From positions 3,236 to 67,235 of the forward strand of contig CAXGPR010000008.1 of the NCBI GenBank assembly GCA_964011675.1: a stretch of DNA of 64,000 nt, given 5' to 3'. Position 1 is the stretch's first letter. Each line of letters begins with the position of its first letter. The stretch comes from GCA-2693325 sp964011675 (lineage in GTDB: Bacteria; Latescibacterota; UBA2968; UBA8231). The notes below the pieces were generated by a model. It was given only the letters and a program-made list of their open reading frames with translations. It made no database searches and had not been told where the DNA came from. This document shows positions 32,380 through 41,296 of this stretch, one piece after another. The position numbers were made by a program, and so were the translations under genes.

Positions 32380-32883
32380 ATGATCACAGTGCGCGACGCA
32401 GTAGAAGCCGATCTACCGGCCATTATCGACATATACAATCAGTCTATTCTATCCGGTCTTTCAACCGCAGATACCCACCCCATCAGCGTGGAAGAACGCC
32501 GCCCGTGGTTTCGTCAGTTTTCACCCAAAAAACGGCCTATATGGGTAGCAGAACGGGCAGGAAAGATCGTCGGATATATCTACATCACCTCGTTCTATGG
32601 CGGCCGTCCCGCCTATGACAAGACAGCCGAAGTCAGCTTGTATCTGGCCCCAAAGGCTCAGGGACAGGGCCTGGGAACCGACCTCATGCAGCGCATGATT
32701 GACGCCTGCCCTCAGCTGGGCGTCACCACCCTGATCGGCATGCACTTCGACCACAACGAAGCCACAAAACGCCTCAACGATCGCTTTGGCTTCCAACAGG
32801 TCGGCTATTTACAGGAAATAGCCGAAGTATATGGAGAGCAACGCGGCCTGCTCCTTTCCATACTCCGCATCTCCCCACAGTAG
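32380..32883 (+). CDS. GNAT acetyltransferase (phosphinothricin acetyltransferase-like)
   Basis: A 167-residue GNAT of the Pat/YncA group, starting MITVRDAVEADLPAIIDIYN. SGLSTADTHPISVEERRPWF is the substrate region, YDKTAEVSLYLAPKAQGQGLG the acetyl-CoA (Q/R-x-x-G-x-G/A) motif, and LIGMHFDHNEATKRLNDRFGF the C-terminal part. Relatives acetylate methionine sulfoximine, phosphinothricin or amino acids such as methionine. The ATG at 32380 is preferred to the earlier start at 32344; no clear ribosome site precedes it. It is the only plus-strand gene for 9 kb on either side and convergent with the DegT gene. Confidence 0.85.
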   Translation: MITVRDAVEADLPAIIDIYNQSILSGLSTADTHPISVEERRPWFRQFSPKKRPIWVAERAGKIVGYIYITSFYGGRPAYDKTAEVSLYLAPKAQGQGLGTDLMQRMIDACPQLGVTTLIGMHFDHNEATKRLNDRFGFQQVGYLQEIAEVYGEQRGLLLSILRISPQ

Positions 32884-32898
32884 GCTCTTCGGCCGCAT

Positions 32899-34074
32899 CT
32901 ATTTCCCCTGGGCGGCCCGCTCAAGGGCCTGCCCCATTTTCGCCACGCGCGCCTTGGTGTTGTCCGGATGCATGGGAATCAGTACAGAGCGCGACAAAAT
33001 ACGCAACGATCCTACGCACATATCCTCGCTGTATTCTATCCGCGCCGCTTTGTTGGCCGGTATCTTGAACGGGTCCAAGGCCGGATGGTGGGCTCCTTGG
33101 TACCGCAATATCGGCTCCCAGCGCGTATATACGTGTCGGCCCGTATCCATCGGCAAAAAGTTGCCAACGCCCGCATCGCGCAGTCGATCGCTAAAACCCC
33201 TAGCTTCTTTTTCCGTTCGAAACTTGAATCCCAAGTGGGTCCCGCACTCATGATCTATACTATTATTTTTAATTGATTTAAGTCCTGAATTTTCCCCTTT
33301 TTCGAGCAGTGCTTTTTTGTGGCTGCGCATCGTATTCAGCATACCCTTTATGCGTCTCAGTTGCACGTTCAGCACGGCGCCCTCTATTTCGGATGCGCGG
33401 AAGTTGTGCCCGGCAAACTGTAGATCATCGCGGTCCTCATCCGGATTCCAGTAAAAGGAGCAGCAGTCGACAGCGACGGAACCGCGTTGATATACGAGTT
33501 CGTCATTGGTGACAAAGGCTCCCCCCTCGCCGCAGGTCATGTTTTTGTAGAAATTAAAGCTGAAGGCCCCTGCGTGGCCCCACGAACCCAAGGGTTTGCC
33601 CTCATATCCTCCTCCGACGGCTTGACAGGCGTCTTCGAGAACGAGCAGGTCATGTTTTTTGGCAATTTGAACAATTCTCTTCATATCACAGGGCAATCCG
33701 ACCATGTGCACCGGAATAATGGCCCGCGTATGGCGGGTGATGCGCTTCTTTAGGTCCTTTGGACACAGCGTCAGTGAATCGTCGACGTCGGCGATGACCG
33801 GTATAGCCCCTGCGGTTAAAACGGCCAGCGCCGTAGCCATGTAGGTGTAGGACGGGACGATGACCTGATCACCTGGCCCAATGCCCATACCTACGAGAGC
33901 CGTATACAAAGCCGCTGTCCCCGAACGAGACAGGCGGCAGTGGTCAACCCCTATATGGCGTGCCCACGCCTTTTCGAATCGATCGCACTCCCCTCCCATG
34001 CCATAGCGAAAAATATTCCCACTCTCAAAAAGCCCCTCTATGCGTTTGAGTTCTGCTTGGCCGATGCGATACAT
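32899..34074 (-). CDS. DegT/DnrJ/EryC1/StrS family aminotransferase
   Basis: A 391-residue PLP-dependent fold I enzyme. CRLSRSGTAALYTALVGMG, VIVPSYTYMATALAVLTAGA and VLEDACQAVGG are family blocks, and the Schiff-base Lys is in FSFNFYKNMTCGEGG. RASEIEGAVLNVQLRR follows. Such enzymes aminate keto-sugars on nucleotides or catalyse related dehydrations. Start ATG at 34074 has a strong GGAGG 7-8 nt upstream that lies inside the 3' end of the PabB-PabC gene, and the coding regions overlap by 37 nt. One of three unlinked DegT genes in this window; no nucleotide-sugar genes flank it. Confidence 0.9.
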   Translation of the reverse strand: MYRIGQAELKRIEGLFESGNIFRYGMGGECDRFEKAWARHIGVDHCRLSRSGTAALYTALVGMGIGPGDQVIVPSYTYMATALAVLTAGAIPVIADVDDSLTLCPKDLKKRITRHTRAIIPVHMVGLPCDMKRIVQIAKKHDLLVLEDACQAVGGGYEGKPLGSWGHAGAFSFNFYKNMTCGEGGAFVTNDELVYQRGSVAVDCCSFYWNPDEDRDDLQFAGHNFRASEIEGAVLNVQLRRIKGMLNTMRSHKKALLEKGENSGLKSIKNNSIDHECGTHLGFKFRTEKEARGFSDRLRDAGVGNFLPMDTGRHVYTRWEPILRYQGAHHPALDPFKIPANKAARIEYSEDMCVGSLRILSRSVLIPMHPDNTKARVAKMGQALERAAQGK

Positions 34075-35837
34075 ATACTACCTCCTATGTTGGATTCGAC
34101 GGGCACCAAGCCCCGGACCGAATTGACTAAGTAGATTCCTTCTGCGCGTTCTATATCTTCAAAGTGTAAAACCCGTTCCTCAATGCGCTGCTGAGCCAGC
34201 AGCTCTGCGCGCAGCGTGCCGGGCAGCAGGCCACAGACTAACGGCGGAGTCCACCGCCTTCCCTCTAACTCGACTACCAGATTGCCGATGCAAAACTCCG
34301 TCAGCTCTCCCTGCTCGTTGTATAGAAGCGCTTCGTCCCCCTCTGGAACCCCGGCAAGCGCACGCTCGTAAACCTGCCGATGCGTTGTCTTGTGATAAAG
34401 CATGGGATTGTCACGATCTACTGGCATGGGGGCCCAATGGGCGCGTATAACGGCTCGTTTTAGCGGCAGGAGCGGCGTGCCGACTACCTCAACTGCCCCC
34501 TCTTCTGAAACGAGCAAACGAACCCGCATCTTACACTTCTTGAATGACTTAGCTGCACGTTCTAGTTCATAAATTATGCGCTCTTCATCCCAGTTATACC
34601 CCCAATACTCGGCGGACTGAACGAGGCGTTCCACGTGTCGATTTAGCAAGTAATAGGCGCCTTCTTCCCACAGCAGGGTCTCAAGCAGCTTGAATTCTAG
34701 ACCTGACTGACTTAACACCCGTGCCTTCACAAAGCACTCGTCGTATTCGCTATCCACCGAAGAATCCCAGGTAATGCCCCCTCCAACCCCATATTCCAAC
34801 CAACCTCCCATTCGATTCAAGTGCGCGGTGCGAATAGCGACGTTAAAGCAGGCCTCTAACCCAGGGGAAACGAAACCAATGGCACCGGTGTACACGCCGC
34901 GCGCTTGGTGTTCTAGTGCCCGGATGATTTCCATTGTCCGCACCTTGGGGGCCCCCGTGACCGATGCACAAGGAAAGAGAGCCGCGAAGAGTTCCACCAG
35001 ACCGACTCCCGCAGCAAGCTCGGATTGAACAGTGGATGTAAGCTGCCATAGCGTCGGATAACGCTCCGCGTGAAAGAGCGTAGGAACACCGACACTGCCC
35101 GAGACTGAAACACGACCTAAGTCGTTGCGCAGCATGTCTGTAATCATCACATTCTCAGCCCGATCTTTAGGAGATTGAACCAGATCCTCGGCCATTTGAT
35201 GGTCTTCAGCCAACCAGCGCCCCCGCCGCCGAGTACCCTTCATAGGCCGAGTCTCTAACCGCCCGTTTTTTAGGCGAAAAAAAAGCTCTGGCGAAACGGA
35301 GAGAATGGCGTGGTCTTCCCAATCTAGAAAAGCTGCAAAGGGAGCCTGCTGAGCACGAGCGAGCCTGTTATACAGGCTCGCCGGAAGCGCATCCAATGCA
35401 GCCCTAAGGCGAAACGTATAGTTTACTTGGTATGTATCTCCTGCAACTAAGTGCTGCCTTATGGCCTCGAGAGCCGCGTTATAGACTCTTCTCGACTGCA
35501 TAGATTCCCATACCAAGGAATCACAACTGGACTCTGCCGAAAGCCCCTCCCCAGCAATTATCTCGTCTCTGGTGCGGTAAAAGCAAAAGTGAGCAAGCGG
35601 CAGATCGATCGGTTCGCGGACCTCCAAGCGCGGGTCAAGCCCCTGAGCGGCCTCGTAGCTGAGATAGCCTACAGCGTGTAAGCCCGTTTCGGCGGCTTGC
35701 TCCACCTGCAGCAGTGCCGGACGCACTTGGTCTGCTGTGCGGGCCACAACGCTTCCTTCAGGTTCGGTAAACACGTATGATCGAGCGTCTGTACAACGGG
35801 AAAAATCGTCAAGCCTAGCCGTCTTAAATATGTCCAA
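34038..35837 (-). CDS. pabBC: PabB-PabC fusion: aminodeoxychorismate synthase component I and lyase
   Basis: A 599-residue fused enzyme for p-aminobenzoate (folate) synthesis. Residues about 1-380 are the chorismate-binding PabB domain: AGDTYQVNYTF, PMKGTRRRG (the PIKGT-like lysine-threonine loop), PKDRAENVMITDMLRNDLGR and GAPKVRTMEII are conserved. Residues about 385-590 are the PabC lyase with the PLP lysine in MLYHKTTHRQVYERA and the conserved NEQGELTEFCIGNL. So both late steps are covered, while PabA glutamine amidotransferase is not in the window. The terminal residues overlap the start of the DegT gene by 37 nt. Confidence 0.9.
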   Translation of the reverse strand: MDIFKTARLDDFSRCTDARSYVFTEPEGSVVARTADQVRPALLQVEQAAETGLHAVGYLSYEAAQGLDPRLEVREPIDLPLAHFCFYRTRDEIIAGEGLSAESSCDSLVWESMQSRRVYNAALEAIRQHLVAGDTYQVNYTFRLRAALDALPASLYNRLARAQQAPFAAFLDWEDHAILSVSPELFFRLKNGRLETRPMKGTRRRGRWLAEDHQMAEDLVQSPKDRAENVMITDMLRNDLGRVSVSGSVGVPTLFHAERYPTLWQLTSTVQSELAAGVGLVELFAALFPCASVTGAPKVRTMEIIRALEHQARGVYTGAIGFVSPGLEACFNVAIRTAHLNRMGGWLEYGVGGGITWDSSVDSEYDECFVKARVLSQSGLEFKLLETLLWEEGAYYLLNRHVERLVQSAEYWGYNWDEERIIYELERAAKSFKKCKMRVRLLVSEEGAVEVVGTPLLPLKRAVIRAHWAPMPVDRDNPMLYHKTTHRQVYERALAGVPEGDEALLYNEQGELTEFCIGNLVVELEGRRWTPPLVCGLLPGTLRAELLAQQRIEERVLHFEDIERAEGIYLVNSVRGLVPVESNIGGSICIASAKQNSNA

Positions 35838-35859
35838 TAGAATACTTTATCCGAATAAT

Positions 35860-37102
35860 TTACGTATATACGAGATGTCGGAATGAGCGCACTTTGTGCA
35901 GCGTAATCAAATTGCCATCATGGGCGCTGTGGGCGCGCGCATCCCCCGAGCGTGCAAGCACTAGCAAATCCTCGCCGACCACCACCATGCTGGCGTAGTG
36001 GCGTGCCTGCTGTGGAGTTTCGCCACGCGCAACGACTCCCGCAAAGCACCAATCAATGCAGTTCCGCGAAAAGTAGAGCCTGAGTATGTGACGCTCGTTA
36101 TTGGGCAAGTTGTAGCGCTCAAAGGGCAGTTCATCGGGACGACGCATGCTGTCGGTTGACTACGCTAGAGAGTAGCCAATACAGTCCGCTTCGCTCGTCC
36201 CAGAGGATATGAAAACGCATATGCCCCCCCGGACAGGGCACGTAGAGAACGAGACGTACGGGCGGCGTATGCTCCAGCTGCGTATGCATATGGCCGTCCG
36301 TCTCTTGTACGACCTTTGCAACGCAGGCCAGTTGAGTTCCCCCCGTGTGGGCCCACATCCACAGGTGGAGCGTCTGCCCCGCTGGATCGTGCCATACGTG
36401 GCCGAGGTCCGTAAATTCGACCACATTCGTCTCTAGCCAGCCGGGTGAACTCATTATTCGCTTACCCTCCCGATCAGTTGGACCCGTTTTCCACAGAGGC
36501 ACGGGACTCAAGTCTGCCGCGCACTCAATCTCATAAAAAATCAACTCAGATGCATAAGACCAACTGCTGCTTTGTTTTAAGTGATAATTTATACAAGCCC
36601 GCATAAGCATTGGAGCCAGTTCGCTGACCGGCCATCCAAGATGGTCAAAACGCGATCTTCGCTCCATAACCAAATAGACAAATTCGCCTCGATAGTGGAC
36701 ATTACAGACCGACTGATGCCAGTATTGCCCCTCCATCAGCGCAACGGGCTTTCCCCAAGTCGTCCCCTGATCATCGGAGCGCATGATGTGTAAATCAGCA
36801 TCATGCCCCAATACGTAGAGCGTATCGCCAGCCACCAAGGGACGGGCGGGCATAAAGGGAAACCGCGTGCGCTCAATCCAATGATCGCCTCCATCGTCCG
36901 AAGTCCACAGTATCCCCTGCCAAGCATGAACCCCTTCCCCTCGGGTTCCCTTAGGACCGGGTAAATCGACAACCCCAGGCCCTCCCTGGTCCATTGTAGC
37001 AATAAGCCGGCCGCTCTCCAACGCAGCTAACCCCGGCGTATAGGCAAAGACACGCCCGGGTTCAGGCGACTCATATAATGCAGTGAAGTCATTGGCCAGC
37101 AA
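35860..37102 (-). pseudogene. Frameshifted sialidase-like beta-propeller protein
   Basis: Two frames join to one protein of about 410 residues. The first (37102-36131) holds LYESPEPGRVFAYTPGLAAL, LWTSDDGGDHWIERT (an Asp box, SxDxGxxW) and SDDQGTTWGKP (second Asp box), ending YWLLSSVVNRQHASSR. The second frame continues as DSMRRPDELPFERYNLPNNE and WCFAGVVARG to 35860. The shift of one base lies between about 36133 and 36160. The Asp boxes place it among sialidase/exo-glycan hydrolase propellers. The start is a TTG at 37102, overlapping nothing useful; the gene is next to a YvlD-type membrane gene. A sequencing error is possible; no slippery heptamer was seen. Confidence 0.7.
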
Positions 37103-37106
37103 AATT

Positions 37107-37451
37107 TTATAAACCTGGTAGTATCCATCTTAAGAGAAGGTCAAAAACCGATATAACGGCCGAAGCGACCAGCGTGTGCAGGAAACTGTCTATTTCGAAC
37201 CCATCGATCATTTTATCGGTGATCCACAGGAAAATTGCATTGAGGACCAAGAGAAATAGACCAAGCGTTAGAAAGATAAAGGGAAATGACAGAAAAAATA
37301 GAACCCAATAGAGACAAAACTTGAGCACGCCATATACAGCGGCCACCCCAACGGCCGTCGAAAGCGAATAAATATGAACAAAGGGCAGAATACGCGCGGC
37401 GATAAATACCGAGAGACTGAATGCCACCCACGACATGAACCATTCCCCCAT
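37107..37451 (-). CDS. YvlD/phage-holin-4-superfamily membrane protein
   Basis: A 114-residue, four-helix membrane protein: SWVAFSLSVFIAARILPFVH, YSLSTAVGVAAVYGVLKFCL, FLSFPFIFLTLGLFLLVLNA and a final FLHTLVASAVISVFDLLLRW. This is the layout of the YvlD family (PF04020, misnamed phage holin), whose function is unclear though it is linked with envelope stress. Its ATG overlaps the stop of the aldo/keto reductase gene (TAATG). No phage genes are nearby, so a host protein. Confidence 0.8.
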   Translation of the reverse strand: MGEWFMSWVAFSLSVFIAARILPFVHIYSLSTAVGVAAVYGVLKFCLYWVLFFLSFPFIFLTLGLFLLVLNAIFLWITDKMIDGFEIDSFLHTLVASAVISVFDLLLRWILPGL

Positions 37452-38440
37452 TAGGAAATCCTCTGTACGGGCTCGACCGCCGACAACACGTCCAGCTCAG
37501 CGCGCAGAGCCGGACTCAACTCAACCTTTAGCGCGCCGAGCACTTCCTCGACGTGCTCAGGCCGATCCGGTCCAATGATGGGCGCAGTAATCAGCGGGTT
37601 ATCAATCAGCCAGGCGACAGCAACCTGGGCAGCCGTCCGATCTTGTTCCTGGCCAATTTCAACCAGCTTTTGGACGAGCTTATCGGCCCGCTGATTCATA
37701 AAGCGATCAAAGCGATCTCCATCACGAGCCCAGGGCGAATCTGCTGGCGGCGTTTGCCCACGGCGAAAATGGCCCGTTAACAAACCTATAGCCAGCGGAC
37801 TGTAGGTCATCATACCAAGGCCAAAACGCTCGCACAGCGGCAATAGCTCTGGCTCTATCTCATTGCGGTGCAAAAGGCTATACTGATTTTGCAATATGAC
37901 CCAGCGATCCAGTCCACCGCTTTCAGCAACCCAGAGCGCTTCTACTACCTGCGCCGCCGTAAAGTTACAGCCCCCCACATAGCGTACCTTGCCCTGACGC
38001 ACTAGATCATCAAAAGCGCGTAGCGTTTCATCGAGGGGCGTATCGGGATCAAAATTATGTAATAGGTAGATATCGATGTAGTCTAACTGCATCCGCTCCA
38101 GCGAACGCTCAACTTCGCGCATGATGTGAAAACGCGACAAACCGCGATCATTCACCCCTTCCCCGATCTGGCTCCATACCTTGGTCGTTATGACCAAATC
38201 ATCCCGGTTGCCCATGTCGCGAACCGCTCGGCCAAGCAGTTCTTCACAGCGTCCTTGAAAGTAGTAGTTCGCACAGTCGATAAAGTTTATCCCCCCCTCT
38301 ACCGCCTTACGAATTGTCTCTGTGGCCGTCTTGGCATCCGTATGCCCATTCCAGTAACCGCGAAAAGCCGTCCCCAAGCATAGACGAGACACCTTAAGCC
38401 CAGACCGCCCCAATTTAACGTAGTCCATTTCCTGACTCAT
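37451..38440 (-). CDS. Aldo/keto reductase
   Basis: A 329-residue TIM-barrel NADPH-dependent oxidoreductase. The catalytic tetrad is visible: Asp in INFIDCANYY with Tyr a few residues on, Lys in LVITTKVW, and His in IYLLHNF. LGRSGLKVSRLCLGT opens the barrel, and the C-terminal nucleotide region APIIGPDRPEHV is conserved. Similar enzymes of this group act on aldoses or methylglyoxal. ATG at 38440 is used; a TTG at 38452 and an ATG at 38428 (MDYVKLGRSG) are also possible, and only a weak ribosome site is seen. Coupled to the YvlD-type gene by TAATG. Confidence 0.85.
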   Translation of the reverse strand: MSQEMDYVKLGRSGLKVSRLCLGTAFRGYWNGHTDAKTATETIRKAVEGGINFIDCANYYFQGRCEELLGRAVRDMGNRDDLVITTKVWSQIGEGVNDRGLSRFHIMREVERSLERMQLDYIDIYLLHNFDPDTPLDETLRAFDDLVRQGKVRYVGGCNFTAAQVVEALWVAESGGLDRWVILQNQYSLLHRNEIEPELLPLCERFGLGMMTYSPLAIGLLTGHFRRGQTPPADSPWARDGDRFDRFMNQRADKLVQKLVEIGQEQDRTAAQVAVAWLIDNPLITAPIIGPDRPEHVEEVLGALKVELSPALRAELDVLSAVEPVQRIS

Positions 38441-38479
38441 TTCGTATGCCAAAAGTATAATAGAACCGCTGCCACATTA

Positions 38480-40399
38480 CTACCAAGAAACGGCGTATGA
38501 AGGTGGATTGACGTGCCGACTCAATCCGAGCGAAAGGCGAATTTCCGTGCCAGGAGGCAATACGACATCGACATATACATCGTTGATCTGGGCAGTCTCA
38601 CTACCCGTAACAACTTCTGGAGTCGCATAATCCCCTACGGGTCCAGGATATTCGCTAACCAGATTATTATATGTAACTTGCGTAAAATCGTGCTCTCCCA
38701 GAGTACCAGCCTGCACGCGAACTGTACGCTCGTTTAGTGCACTCAGATTTACTAAATGTAAATCAACTCGATCCTCTTCCACCGATTCTACAAGAGCTGC
38801 TACGTCGGACGGCAAACCCGGCCGTTCTGAATCGGGGTCGAAATGACGGATCGGCGCCAACAGCAGACCACCGTTATAAAGCATCTGCGGCGCGCCCAGC
38901 GTAAGCTGAATCAGTGCTTCGGTCGTCACCGGATTAAGCTGCTGCCACCAGTGGATATGATTGTCGCGCGGATCGGTCTCGTCTCGTCGCACCTGCTCCA
39001 TCCGCCTATACACCTGCGCCAGACTAGCTCGCAGAATTTGCTCGGGGTAGTCTGGATTTTCTCCCTGTATATAGGCGAACCACGGCTGTTCGTGACCGGC
39101 ATCCTCCTTTGAATGGAAAGAGAATACCTTGCGCCAGTCATACGTCTCCCGTTCGCGGATCGTGGAAACCATGTTCCGGTCGACCTCATCACCACTCACA
39201 TTCCAAATGGCCAGCGGGTACATCGGTGCCAGCGGCTGCCAGTCGGACCAGCCGCTATCGCCGTAGCAGTAGGGCACGACCCAGCTGTCAGCCCTATCGC
39301 CAAGCGCCTGGATCTGCCCCGTCCAGTGATGTTCCAGACTCATCGGCTGTTCGTTTAGGTTGGCCATTTTGCCTTCGGACATCACCTTACGAATCTGATT
39401 GCGGGGCAGCTCCAAATATTTCTTCTCACCTGTAAGCAAAAAGCATTCGACGCCGGCCAAAATAGCGGCCATGGCAATATTGTAGAAGCCGTGTGGCCAA
39501 GTCCACCCATACATGCTACCGTACCATTTACCACCCGTATACTCACCCACTTCACCCGACAGTCCCACATTATCGGGCAAAAAGCCATCATAGCTTGCAG
39601 CACGATCTATCCAAGCATCGACATATTCAAGCAGCCATCGCTTGTATTTTTCGTCTCCGGTCATCAGAAAGGCATTCACAATAAGCGAACAAACGTGTAA
39701 GTTTGTCGCTACATCTCCTTTTGCCATACGCTCTTTCATCGCTTGCCCCATGCGCTGCGCGTTGGCCGGATCTTTCAGATCTTCAACGGAGTCAATGCCT
39801 TCCAAGTCATCGTAGGGCAGCCCGTATACCGCCATACCTGGTGAATAGCCGTAGGAGGGTTCATCTGTATCCTGATAAAGCCAGCGCGGTCCTTTTGATC
39901 CATTGTGTGCGCAGAGCAGGATTTTTTTCTCGGGATCGTAATTAATCGCCTCGGGATCCTCATTTAAAAAGAAACCAGCAAAACGACGCGCTCTTTCGAC
40001 GTTTTGCTCGTGCGCAGGATTAGCCATACAGAGCAGGTAAAAGTATATATAGCTCTCGCTCTGGTGAAACTGATCGTAGCCGACTTCGTATTCCTTGTGG
40101 ACGTGGCCAATCTCTTCCATAAGTCGGGTAGTCGCATCCCATTGACGCTGACCCAATTCCAACAGATGGTCTCCCCCACCGAGCAGATAAAGCAGCGGCC
40201 AATTGTAAAAACTCTCGTAGAAATCGTCAGCGCCGTCTCTAGTTTGGTGGATTCCCTCCTGCCAGATAAGGCGGCCGTCACCGTGCGTATATTTTGCCAA
40301 AAACGGATACACAGCCTCTTCCATCACGCCGATGAGCTGCCGCTCTAGCACGGCCCAAGCCGGTGCCTCTTCTAACGGTATTGTAGCCCGAATTTTCAT
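38480..40399 (-). CDS. Large uncharacterised protein, probable alpha/alpha-toroid glycosidase or lyase fold
   Basis: A 639-residue protein without signal peptide or membrane segment. Residues about 20-450 are a run of helices with aromatic and acidic clusters: RLIWQEGIHQTRDGADDFYE, FYNWPLLYLLGGGDHLLELG, and YTGGKWYGSMYGWTWPHG. That pattern suits an (alpha/alpha)6 barrel as in unsaturated-glucuronyl hydrolases and related enzymes. The C-terminal 150 residues are beta-rich (ERTVRVQAGTLGEHDFTQVT). No catalytic residues can be assigned. Its start overlaps the SDR gene stop (ATGA), and together with the enolase-superfamily and sulfatase genes across the divergent promoter it suggests work on uronate-containing glycans. 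Confidence 0.6.
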   Translation of the reverse strand: MKIRATIPLEEAPAWAVLERQLIGVMEEAVYPFLAKYTHGDGRLIWQEGIHQTRDGADDFYESFYNWPLLYLLGGGDHLLELGQRQWDATTRLMEEIGHVHKEYEVGYDQFHQSESYIYFYLLCMANPAHEQNVERARRFAGFFLNEDPEAINYDPEKKILLCAHNGSKGPRWLYQDTDEPSYGYSPGMAVYGLPYDDLEGIDSVEDLKDPANAQRMGQAMKERMAKGDVATNLHVCSLIVNAFLMTGDEKYKRWLLEYVDAWIDRAASYDGFLPDNVGLSGEVGEYTGGKWYGSMYGWTWPHGFYNIAMAAILAGVECFLLTGEKKYLELPRNQIRKVMSEGKMANLNEQPMSLEHHWTGQIQALGDRADSWVVPYCYGDSGWSDWQPLAPMYPLAIWNVSGDEVDRNMVSTIRERETYDWRKVFSFHSKEDAGHEQPWFAYIQGENPDYPEQILRASLAQVYRRMEQVRRDETDPRDNHIHWWQQLNPVTTEALIQLTLGAPQMLYNGGLLLAPIRHFDPDSERPGLPSDVAALVESVEEDRVDLHLVNLSALNERTVRVQAGTLGEHDFTQVTYNNLVSEYPGPVGDYATPEVVTGSETAQINDVYVDVVLPPGTEIRLSLGLSRHVNPPSYAVSW

Positions 40400-41151
40400 C
40401 CGCTCTCCCCTTTTACATTCCAGACCGAACCGGTCGTATACGTATTGCGTTCAGAGCAAAGAAACTCGATGACCTCAGCTACTTCTTCCGGATCGGAATA
40501 GCGCCCCATGGGATTGCCCGGATCGTTTAGATGCGTCTGGGAAAAGCGCGGCACGACCATATCCGTTAGCGCGCGTCCCGGCTCAACACCGTTAACAAAT
40601 ACGCCCTGTTTCGCCCATACATTACCCAGCGACTGGACAAAAGAAAATATGGCCCCCTTGGATACGGAATAGGGCACCTGATTGGGAGATCCGCGCCGCG
40701 CCCCAGAGGTAATCGTCAAACAGCGTCCCCAGCCCCCGTTAAGCATGTACGGAATCGCTGCCTGATGAGCATGATAAACGCCGCACACGTTGATATCCAT
40801 CACTTTGGCAAACTGTTCGGGCGGCTGTTCGAGAAAGGGCTTTTCCCATCCCAAGATGCCGGCACAGCAAACTAATATATCGAGACGACCAAACGCTTTG
40901 GCCGCCTGATCTATTGCACGGTGCACTTGGTGTGGGTCAGTGACATCTGTTCTCATGTACAGCGCCCGCTGACCCAGCGCCTCAATATCGGCGACCGTCC
41001 GTTCTCCCTCTTCGTCCAACACGTCTAATAGGGCAATCGCCCGGCCTTCCTCAGCGATACGCAGCGCCGTAGCACGGCCCAGTCCGCGCGCCCCGCCCGT
41101 AATACAGGCCACGCGTGGTTCCCTAGGCGCGGCAAAACGCAAATTAGCCAT
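40396..41151 (-). CDS. Short-chain dehydrogenase/reductase (SDR)
   Basis: A 251-residue classical SDR. The cofactor motif is TGGARGLGRA (TGxxxGxG), DxxD-type residues follow in MRTDVTD, CCAGILG replaces NNAG, and the active site is Ser in TITSGARRG with Tyr and Lys in VPYSVSKGAIF. VEPGRALTDMV is the PG motif. Expect NAD(P)-linked oxidation of a sugar alcohol, sugar acid or 3-oxoacyl compound; substrate unknown. It ends by overlapping the start of the large toroid-like gene. The 145-bp gap upstream separates it from the divergent enolase-superfamily gene. Confidence 0.85.
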   Translation of the reverse strand: MANLRFAAPREPRVACITGGARGLGRATALRIAEEGRAIALLDVLDEEGERTVADIEALGQRALYMRTDVTDPHQVHRAIDQAAKAFGRLDILVCCAGILGWEKPFLEQPPEQFAKVMDINVCGVYHAHQAAIPYMLNGGWGRCLTITSGARRGSPNQVPYSVSKGAIFSFVQSLGNVWAKQGVFVNGVEPGRALTDMVVPRFSQTHLNDPGNPMGRYSDPEEVAEVIEFLCSERNTYTTGSVWNVKGESG

Positions 41152-41296
41152 AAATTTCTCCCTTTTTTATTGGCTTCAATATCGCTAATGCACAGGCGGT
41201 ACTCAACCGGCCCGATAGACTTCGGTGACCAAGCGTTTGGCGCCCTCTTTACTCCGTGCTACATTAACTGGATTGGATCATCAACAGGAGCCCTTT

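Noticed and set aside
37107..37451. Phage holin as a sign of a prophage
   Set aside because: It is the YvlD-type family, commonly host-encoded; no other phage gene is near.
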